Source of the DNA: an uncultured Clostridia bacterium
GTDB lineage: Bacteria > Bacillota > Clostridia > Christensenellales > Borkfalkiaceae
Direction: 5' to 3'
DNA: 18,780 nt
Assembly (NCBI GenBank): GCA_947174955.1
Contig: CAMWKX010000006.1
Span: forward strand, 1 to 18,780
Below are positions 14,304 through 18,780 of this stretch, one piece after another. Under the pieces are notes generated by a model. It saw only the letters and a list, made by a program, of their open reading frames with translations. It was not told the DNA's origin and did no database searches. Positions within the stretch are counted from its first letter, which is position 1, and every line of letters begins with the position of its first letter. The translations under genes and the position numbers were made by a program.

Positions 14304-15800
14304 ATGAAAAAGAAGATTGCTTTTATTGCGGCGGCTTGTATAGCGGTTGCCTGCTTATCCGTCACCGCTTGCGCTCGCGCCGGCGGCGACTACGGCTATG
14401 GCAGCGGCAGCGGATTTATTTACGAATACGGCACTACGGGTTCGGTCGACGGCAATAACTATCAGTACGGCTCGGTTACGGAAACCCCGTTCGTTAACGT
14501 GAACGAGGAGGGCGCCTCCTACTTCTCGCTGGACAGGAACACGGCGGGTTACTCCTACGTCCGCTCACAGCTCAACCACGGATCTCAGATTGCCCCCTCG
14601 TCGGTGCGCGTCGAGGAGCTAATCAACTACTTCGACTACTCCTACCCGCAACCCGAGGACGGCGCGGTGGTCGTGTCGACGTATCTTTCCGACTGCCCCT
14701 GGAACGCTGAAAACAAGCTTGTTACGGTGGGCGTGACCACCCGCTACGAGAGTATCGAGGCGGAAAACGGCAACTATGTATTCCTGGTGGACGTGTCCGG
14801 TTCGATGTCGGGCGACGACAGAATCGGGCTTGCAAAGTACGGATTTAACACGCTTGTGGATAACCTCGGCGGCGGCGACGTGGTGTCCATCGTCAAGTAC
14901 GCGAGCGGTATGTCGGTCGTTGCGGACGGCATAGAGTGTACCGACGAAGGCAAACAAAAAGTAAAAAACGCTATGTCGGGACTGAAAGCGTACGGCTCAA
15001 CCAACGGTGCGGGCGGTTTGGAGCTTGCCTACCAGACGGCGCAGAAGCACTTTATTACGGGCGGGAATAACCGCGTAATAATCATATCCGACGGCGACTT
15101 CAACGTGGGCAAAAGCGGCGTTGACGAGATGAAAGAATTTATTCAGGAAAAGGCAAAGAGCGGCACATATCTTTCGGTTATCGGCGTGGGAATGGGCAAC
15201 ACGCGCGACGATATGCTGGAAACGCTTGCCACCTGCGGCAACGGCAACTACGCCTATCTGGACAACAAGACCGAGGCTCAAAAGGTGTTCACGCACGATT
15301 TGAACGGCACGCTTAAAACGGTTGCCAAGGACGCGAAAGCGGGCGTAACGTTTACCGAAAACGTCGTAAAGTACCGCCTTATCGGCTATGATACAAAGCA
15401 CCTTTCCGAGGAAGATTTCAAAGACGACGATACGGACGCGGGCGAAATCGGAAGCGGTCTGTGCGCTACCGCCGTTTACGAAATAACGCTTGCGGACGGC
15501 GCCGACGGAGATATCGCAACCGCGGAAATCAGATATAAGGACGTTTTAAACGACGAATCAAACTGCTCCGTAACCTCGACGGTCACCACCGCCTCCGCAA
15601 CGAGCAATGACGCCGCGTTCGCCGCCTGCGTTGCCGAGTTCGGCTTGATTTTGCGGGCTTCAGAATTTAAAGCCGACGCTTCTTTAAACGCGGTACTTGA
15701 AAGGCTTGAAGCTTTGTCCGAATACACAAGCGCCGATGTTTACAAAACCGAGTTTGTCACTCTTGTACAAAAGGCGATTCAAAGTGAAAAATACGAGTAA
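14304..15800 (+). CDS. von Willebrand factor A domain lipoprotein (YfbK-like)
   Basis: The 498-residue product starts with a lipoprotein signal peptide (MKKK, hydrophobic 5-20, lipobox VTAC with C23), so it should be anchored outside the membrane. A Gly/Tyr-rich stretch (27-57) follows. Then comes an N-terminal region with RVEELINYFDYSYPQP (102-117) and the CPWN motif (131-134) seen in YfbK-type proteins. The vWA domain (about 155-340) has a complete metal-binding MIDAS: DVSGS (D163, S165, S167), T233 and SDGD (D263). The C-terminal part (about 345-498) is like the DUF3520 region of the same family. SD AAGGAG (14291-14296), 7 nt before the ATG. A possible internal -10 TATAGT lies at 14270-14275. 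Ligand binding or surface signalling is inferred; the substrate is unknown. Confidence 0.9.
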   Translation: MKKKIAFIAAACIAVACLSVTACARAGGDYGYGSGSGFIYEYGTTGSVDGNNYQYGSVTETPFVNVNEEGASYFSLDRNTAGYSYVRSQLNHGSQIAPSSVRVEELINYFDYSYPQPEDGAVVVSTYLSDCPWNAENKLVTVGVTTRYESIEAENGNYVFLVDVSGSMSGDDRIGLAKYGFNTLVDNLGGGDVVSIVKYASGMSVVADGIECTDEGKQKVKNAMSGLKAYGSTNGAGGLELAYQTAQKHFITGGNNRVIIISDGDFNVGKSGVDEMKEFIQEKAKSGTYLSVIGVGMGNTRDDMLETLATCGNGNYAYLDNKTEAQKVFTHDLNGTLKTVAKDAKAGVTFTENVVKYRLIGYDTKHLSEEDFKDDDTDAGEIGSGLCATAVYEITLADGADGDIATAEIRYKDVLNDESNCSVTSTVTTASATSNDAAFAACVAEFGLILRASEFKADASLNAVLERLEALSEYTSADVYKTEFVTLVQKAIQSEKYE

Positions 15801-15804
15801 AAAG

Positions 15805-15842
15805 TAAGTAAGCCCCGCGGCATTTGCCGCGGGGCTTACTTA
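15805..15842. terminator. Strong bidirectional terminator between the vWA gene and purA
   Basis: A perfect 17-bp stem (15805-15821 with 15826-15842) closes an ATTT loop and sits between convergent stops at 15800 and 15847. T-rich sequence follows on the plus strand (TTATTATTTA). Confidence 0.93.
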
Positions 15843-15846
15843 TTAT

Positions 15847-17127
15847 TTACTTCATTATAATGCAGGCGTCTCTTTCCGCACCGACCGACACGTACTTGAT
15901 CTTGCAACCGCACAGCTTTTCCAGAAGGTGAATATAGTCCAAAGCTTCCTTGGGCAGGTCCTCTTCCTTGCGGCACTTGGTTATGTCGCAGTGCCAGCCC
16001 TTGACCTTTTCGAACACGGGCTTGCAATCGTCTAAAACGTCGGTGAACGGGAAGTCGTTTAAAATCTTGCCGTTCAGCTCGTAATGAGTGCAGATTTCAA
16101 TTTCTTCGTAGTCGTCCAGAACGTCCAACTTGGTAAGCGCGATTTCGTCCGCGCCCTGGCACATTATACCGTAACGCGAAGCAACGACGTCGAAAGGCCC
16201 TACTCTTCTCGGTCTGCCCGTAGCCGCGCCGTATTCGCCGCCCAGCTCGCGCAAACGTTCAGCCTCTTCGCCGAAGTACTCGCAGGTGAAAGGTCCCGCA
16301 CCGACGCAGCTCGAATACGCCTTCATAATGCCTATCGAGTTGTCGAGTTTAAGATTGGGCACGCCCGCGCCGATGGGTGCGTAAGCGGCAATGGTCGACG
16401 ACGACGAGGTGTAGGGCACTATACCGTAGTCGATATCGCGAAGCGCGCCAAGCTGAGCCTCGAACATAATCTTTTTGCCCGCTTTATGCGCTTCGTTGAG
16501 GTATATTCCCGTGTCAATTATGTAATCGCACAAAGGCTTGCCGTACGTTTCGAAGTAGGAAATCATATCTTCAACCTTAACCGGTTCGAAGCCGTACGCC
16601 CTTATAGTCATATTCTTCCACGCAACGATATCGGGCAACCTCTTGTACAAAAGCGACAGATTTAAAAGCTCGCCCATACGGAAAGCTTTCTTCATATACT
16701 TGTCGGCGTAGACAGGCGCAATGCCGCGGCGGGTCGAGCCGTAGGGCTTACCCGTAGCCTTTGTAAGTCTGTCCTCTTCCATCACGTCCTGCAACACGTT
16801 GTAGGGCATAGTGATGATCGCCTTATCGCTTATCTTTAAATTTTCGGGCGTGATTTTAATGCCCGCGGCGCGCAGTTTTTCTATCTCGCCGCAGAGGTGC
16901 TTTATGTCGATAACCATACCGCATCCGAGCACGTTTACCACTTCCTCGCGCAAAATTCCGGAAGGGAGCAGATTTAAAATAAACTTGCCCTTGTCGTTGA
17001 TGACCGTGTGCCCCGCGTTGTTGCCGCCCTGATAACGGCAGACCACGTCGAAATCGCGCGACAAAAGGTCAACCATTCTGCCCTTGCCTTCGTCGCCCCA
17101 GTTAATTCCGCAGATACTTGTAAGCAT
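15847..17127 (-). CDS. purA: Adenylosuccinate synthetase
   Basis: PurA makes adenylosuccinate from IMP, aspartate and GTP, the first committed step to AMP. The 426 residues match the family (about 430). The N-terminal GTP loop GDEGKGRMVDLL (about 11-22) and QGGNNAGHTV (34-43) contain the catalytic Asp and His. GSTRRGIAPVYADK (about 129-142) is the IMP-binding loop, ATGRPRRVGPFD the aspartate/IMP site, and TKLDVLD the guanine-binding motif. SD GAGGTG (17140-17135) precedes the ATG at 17127. The promoter is consensus and the gene is followed by a shared terminator, so it is probably monocistronic. Confidence 0.98.
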   Translation of the reverse strand: MLTSICGINWGDEGKGRMVDLLSRDFDVVCRYQGGNNAGHTVINDKGKFILNLLPSGILREEVVNVLGCGMVIDIKHLCGEIEKLRAAGIKITPENLKISDKAIITMPYNVLQDVMEEDRLTKATGKPYGSTRRGIAPVYADKYMKKAFRMGELLNLSLLYKRLPDIVAWKNMTIRAYGFEPVKVEDMISYFETYGKPLCDYIIDTGIYLNEAHKAGKKIMFEAQLGALRDIDYGIVPYTSSSSTIAAYAPIGAGVPNLKLDNSIGIMKAYSSCVGAGPFTCEYFGEEAERLRELGGEYGAATGRPRRVGPFDVVASRYGIMCQGADEIALTKLDVLDDYEEIEICTHYELNGKILNDFPFTDVLDDCKPVFEKVKGWHCDITKCRKEEDLPKEALDYIHLLEKLCGCKIKYVSVGAERDACIIMK

Positions 17128-17160
17128 CGCTTTACACCTCGTGAATTTTATTACCTTTAT

Positions 17161-17189
17161 ATTATAAAATAATATGCTTGCATAGTCAA
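17161..17189 (-). promoter_or_regulatory. purA promoter
   Basis: Minus strand TTGACT (17189-17184), 17-nt spacer, perfect TATAAT (17166-17161), leaving a leader of about 27 nt. No PurR-box pair or purine riboswitch fold is apparent in the short leader. Confidence 0.85.
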
Positions 17190-17194
17190 GTTAA

Positions 17195-17223
17195 AACGCG
17201 GCTCGGATACCCCGCACCGCGTT
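17195..17223 (-). terminator. Probable terminator of the XRE cassette
   Basis: A 7-bp stem AACGCGG/CCGCGTT (17223-17217 with 17201-17195) with a partly paired 15-nt loop is followed by TTTTAA on the minus strand, 10 nt after the XRE gene stop. The purA -35 follows 5 nt later. Confidence 0.6.
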
Positions 17224-17233
17224 AAAATTTATT

Positions 17234-17458
17234 TTACTTGTTCTCGAAATAGAACAGCTCCTCGAACTTTTTGTTTAAGGCTATGCAAAGGACGAGCGCG
17301 AGCTTTGCCGTCGGGTTGAACTGTCCCGTTTCGATGCTCGATATGGTATTTCGCGAAACGCCGACGAGCTGCGCAAGTTCACCCTGCGACAGCCCCGCCT
17401 TTTGTCTTTCTTCCTTTAATCGGTTTTTAAATTCCAGCCTGGTTGCAACGTCCTTCAT
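17234..17458 (-). CDS. Small XRE-family helix-turn-helix regulator
   Basis: The 74-residue product is essentially one HTH_3 domain: FKNRLKEERQKAGLSQGELAQLVGVSRNTISSIETGQFNPTAKLALVLC (split here as residues 10-58), with the recognition helix in SRNTISSIE, and a short C-terminal tail ending FYFENK. Such minimal Cro/C1-type proteins bind DNA as dimers. Its ATG directly abuts the TAA of the upstream gene (TAAATG), and no good SD is visible, so translation is probably coupled. The pair shares one promoter with two symmetric 20-bp dyads, the likely operators for this protein; that assignment is inference. Confidence 0.92.
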   Translation of the reverse strand: MKDVATRLEFKNRLKEERQKAGLSQGELAQLVGVSRNTISSIETGQFNPTAKLALVLCIALNKKFEELFYFENK

Positions 17459-17824
17459 TTACACAACCCCGCAGAGCTGTAATATCCAGTAGACGATAAA
17501 GAGCACGCTGCATACCACTTCAAAAATACCCAAAGTCAGATAAACTTTTCTCATTTTGCGGTAACCGTGCGCAACCACTAAACTCTGCACGGCTTGCATA
17601 CCGCACATCATAAGCATAATTTCGGCGGGAAATCTGTCGCTGCGTATGCTCGTTACGATAAGTATGACTGCCGCAATAAGCAACCCCGTGCTGAATGCAA
17701 GCGTACCCGCCTTGGCAAAACACTGCTTCTCCCTTTCGTCGCCGTTCTTGTTCTCTTCGCGGGCGGTTGCCAGAATTTCCTCGCGCGTGGGCTGCGTGAC
17801 TTCCTCTTGTTTGTTTTCGTCCAT
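17459..17824 (-). CDS. Small three-TM membrane protein, probably DUF6442 family
   Basis: From the ATG at 17824 the product is 121 residues. A hydrophilic N-terminus contains TREEILATAREENKNGDERE (about 13-32), a stretch I associate with DUF6442 proteins that commonly sit beside small XRE regulators; the family name is from memory. Three hydrophobic helices follow (roughly 40-60, 66-85 and 94-117). The frame opens 6 codons further upstream with a TTG, but the AAGGAG SD (17838-17833) is 7-8 nt before the ATG at 17824, which decides the start. The next gene begins one nucleotide after its stop. Function unknown; a sensor or target protein regulated with its repressor is possible. Confidence 0.85.
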   Translation of the reverse strand: MDENKQEEVTQPTREEILATAREENKNGDEREKQCFAKAGTLAFSTGLLIAAVILIVTSIRSDRFPAEIMLMMCGMQAVQSLVVAHGYRKMRKVYLTLGIFEVVCSVLFIVYWILQLCGVV

Positions 17825-17835
17825 AATAAAACTCC

Positions 17836-17888
17836 TTGCCAAGTTTTGTTGGCAAATTTATAATAACATTGCCAAGTTTACTTGTCAA
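17836..17888. repeat. Two 20-bp dyads 33 bp apart, probable operators
   Basis: Unit 1 (17836-17855) is TTGCCAAGTTTTGTTGGCAA, with perfect 7-bp arms TTGCCAA/TTGGCAA. Unit 2 (17869-17888) is TTGCCAAGTTTACTTGTCAA, the same with one arm mismatch. The arms are offset by 13 bp in both units and the units repeat at exactly 33 bp, about three helical turns. Unit 2 covers the -35; unit 1 covers the start and ends next to the SD. This is the pattern of cooperative repressor binding. Confidence 0.7.
17860..17888 (-). promoter_or_regulatory. Promoter of the membrane-protein/XRE cassette
   Basis: Minus strand TTGACA (17888-17883), 17-nt spacer, TATTAT (17865-17860). The -35 is inside the upstream dyad and the predicted start (about 17853) is inside the downstream dyad. 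Confidence 0.85.
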
Positions 17889-17914
17889 GGAGTTTTGCAA
17901 AAATTTTTAAAAAA

Positions 17915-18286
17915 TCATTTCTGATACTTATTCGGCACGCCGCGACGGGTTACGAGGTAAATATACCATATAAAGCCGACAATCGGGATAAACAGCACGA
18001 AGATAAAAAAGCCGCTTCTGTCTATGTCGTGCATACGGCGGATTATCAGCGTAATCGAGGGAATAAGTTCGACAATGCTGAAAACCGCCAACGCTATGGT
18101 CATTACTATGCTGAAATTGTTGACCATCGGAATAAAGCAAGTTACGCTTACTATCCAAAGTGCGAGCAATGCAACCATAATTAACGCGTTGCCCAGCACT
18201 CCCCACCAGAATTCCCTGCGCGAGGTCGTGCCGTGATAATCGAAAGCCCTCGTCCAGAATTTTTTAAATCCGTCCCAAAGTTCCAT
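17915..18286 (-). CDS. DUF805 family membrane protein
   Basis: From the ATG at 18286 the product is 123 residues and begins MELWDGFKKFWTRAFDYHGT, then TSRREFWWG (21-29), the R-x-E-[FY]-W motif of DUF805 proteins. Three to four membrane helices follow (about 29-50, 55-80, 92-112), with the conserved RRMHDIDRSG turn (83-92) between. The frame is open to another ATG at 18319, but that codon lies inside the terminator loop, so 18286 is preferred. Neither start has an SD. The function of DUF805 proteins is unknown. It lies 91 nt from the XRE cassette promoter. Confidence 0.9.
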   Translation of the reverse strand: MELWDGFKKFWTRAFDYHGTTSRREFWWGVLGNALIMVALLALWIVSVTCFIPMVNNFSIVMTIALAVFSIVELIPSITLIIRRMHDIDRSGFFIFVLFIPIVGFIWYIYLVTRRGVPNKYQK

Positions 18287-18303
18287 AAGGACAGTATGAG
18301 CAA

Positions 18304-18336
18304 AAGCGCCCCGCGGCATACCGCCGCGGGGCGCTT
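18304..18336 (-). terminator. Strong terminator after glutamine synthetase III
   Basis: A perfect 14-bp stem (18336-18323 with 18317-18304), 5-nt loop, followed on the minus strand by TTTTG. It begins 4 nt after the glutamine synthetase stop and ends 17 nt before the DUF805 ATG. T-rich sequence follows on the plus strand too. Confidence 0.9.
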
Positions 18337-18340
18337 ATTT

Positions 18341-18780
18341 TTAATTGTTTACACTATACAACATATCAAAATAGGTCGGGTACGGCCAGTATTCAGAAGA
18401 AGTGAGCGTTTCCATCTTGTCGACGCGGGCGCGGATATCTTCCATAACGGGTATAATTGTATGCGCCATTGACTGCGAAGCCGCACGCACGTCCGAAAGC
18501 TTTATCTTTTTAAGCTCACCTTCGAGTTTTTCGCACAGCGTGCACACCTCGTCGTTCAAGGTTGCAAGCGTTGTAACCGTCTGCTTTTCGCCCTTGCAGG
18601 GAAGCTCCTCGTTGACCGAAAGTTTTGCGGCAATGTTGGTGCAGAGGTTTGCAACGTAGTCCGAAACGGCGGGCACTATGTCGCGTTTAACCATTTCGAG
18701 CATGGTCAGCGCCTCGATATTGATTATCTTTACGTAGTTTTCAAGCTGAATATCCGCACGCGCAATCGCCTCGCCCTTGG
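18341..18780 (-). CDS. glnN: Glutamine synthetase type III (C-terminal fragment, starts beyond the window)
   Basis: The minus-strand frame is open from the window edge to a TAA at 18343-18341, giving 146 C-terminal residues. It begins KGEAIARADIQLENYVKI, continues INIEALTMLEMVKRDIVPAV, and ends with the hallmark EYWPYPTYFDMLYSV. These match the C-terminus of GlnA type III (about 700 residues), which makes glutamine from glutamate, ammonia and ATP. The GS catalytic part is outside the window. A shorter 120-residue reading from an internal ATG (18703) is only part of the same frame. Confidence 0.9.
   Translation of the reverse strand, partial: KGEAIARADIQLENYVKIINIEALTMLEMVKRDIVPAVSDYVANLCTNIAAKLSVNEELPCKGEKQTVTTLATLNDEVCTLCEKLEGELKKIKLSDVRAASQSMAHTIIPVMEDIRARVDKMETLTSSEYWPYPTYFDMLYSVNN

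Noticed and set aside
14855..14863. Perfect DnaA box (TGTGGATAA) inside the vWA gene
   Set aside because: It is a single copy within coding sequence, with no cluster or A/T-rich unwinding region nearby; a chance match is sufficient.
17128..17233. Purine riboswitch or PurR operator before purA
   Set aside because: The leader after the predicted start is only about 27 nt and shows no conserved aptamer core or paired PurR boxes.
18287..18319. 11-codon extension of the DUF805 protein
   Set aside because: Its ATG is inside the loop of the glutamine synthetase terminator and the DUF805 domain normally begins near MELW.
1..18780. Mobile elements, CRISPR arrays, tRNA or rRNA genes, defence systems
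   Set aside because: No transposase, integrase, regularly spaced repeats, cloverleaf or rRNA-like sequence was seen. The membrane-protein/XRE pair does not match a toxin-antitoxin family I can name.

Overview
The window is a chromosomal stretch of about 50% GC from a Gram-positive, Clostridia-like bacterium. Evidence for this is spoIIE (sporulation), the DapL route to meso-diaminopimelate, a type III glutamine synthetase, AGGAG-type ribosome binding sites and sigma-A promoters (TTGACA-17-TATAAT). I cannot name the genus. Uncultured Christensenellales-type Clostridia would fit, but that is a guess. I see no insertion sequence, phage gene, CRISPR array, tRNA or rRNA; this is mostly core genome with a few lineage-specific genes.

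Layout from left to right. The 5' end of recF (minus) is divergent from dnaA (plus), and mnmG follows dnaA. dnaN is not between dnaA and recF. Next come a two-TM zinc-ribbon protein of unknown function (ZnR-1, minus), spoIIE (plus) and malQ (minus, convergent with spoIIE). A minus-strand run then reads dapF, pyrG, dapL, a second zinc-ribbon paralogue (ZnR-2) and malQ. pyrG and dapL are 2 nt apart. Divergent from dapF is a plus-strand locus: an ECF sigma factor, a one-TM protein (probable sigma partner) and a von Willebrand A lipoprotein of the YfbK type. Convergent to it is purA (minus). The right end, all minus, holds glutamine synthetase III (C-terminal part only), a DUF805 membrane protein, and a two-gene cassette of a small three-TM protein (probably DUF6442) and an XRE regulator.

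How they work together: dnaA, recF and mnmG are replication, repair and tRNA-modification genes typical of the origin neighbourhood. dapL and dapF are two steps of the diaminopimelate/lysine pathway (LL-DAP synthesis, then epimerisation to meso-DAP), and they flank pyrG (CTP synthase). purA makes adenylosuccinate. malQ handles maltodextrins or glycogen.

The least explained parts are: the ZnR-1/ZnR-2 paralogue pair with an apparently conserved seven-cysteine domain; the sigma/one-TM/vWA-lipoprotein locus; the membrane protein plus XRE cassette, whose promoter carries two 20-bp dyads exactly 33 bp apart; and several genes (mnmG, spoIIE, dapF, perhaps DUF805) whose starts lack a Shine-Dalgarno sequence and in two clear cases sit 6 nt after a -10 box, which predicts leaderless mRNAs.
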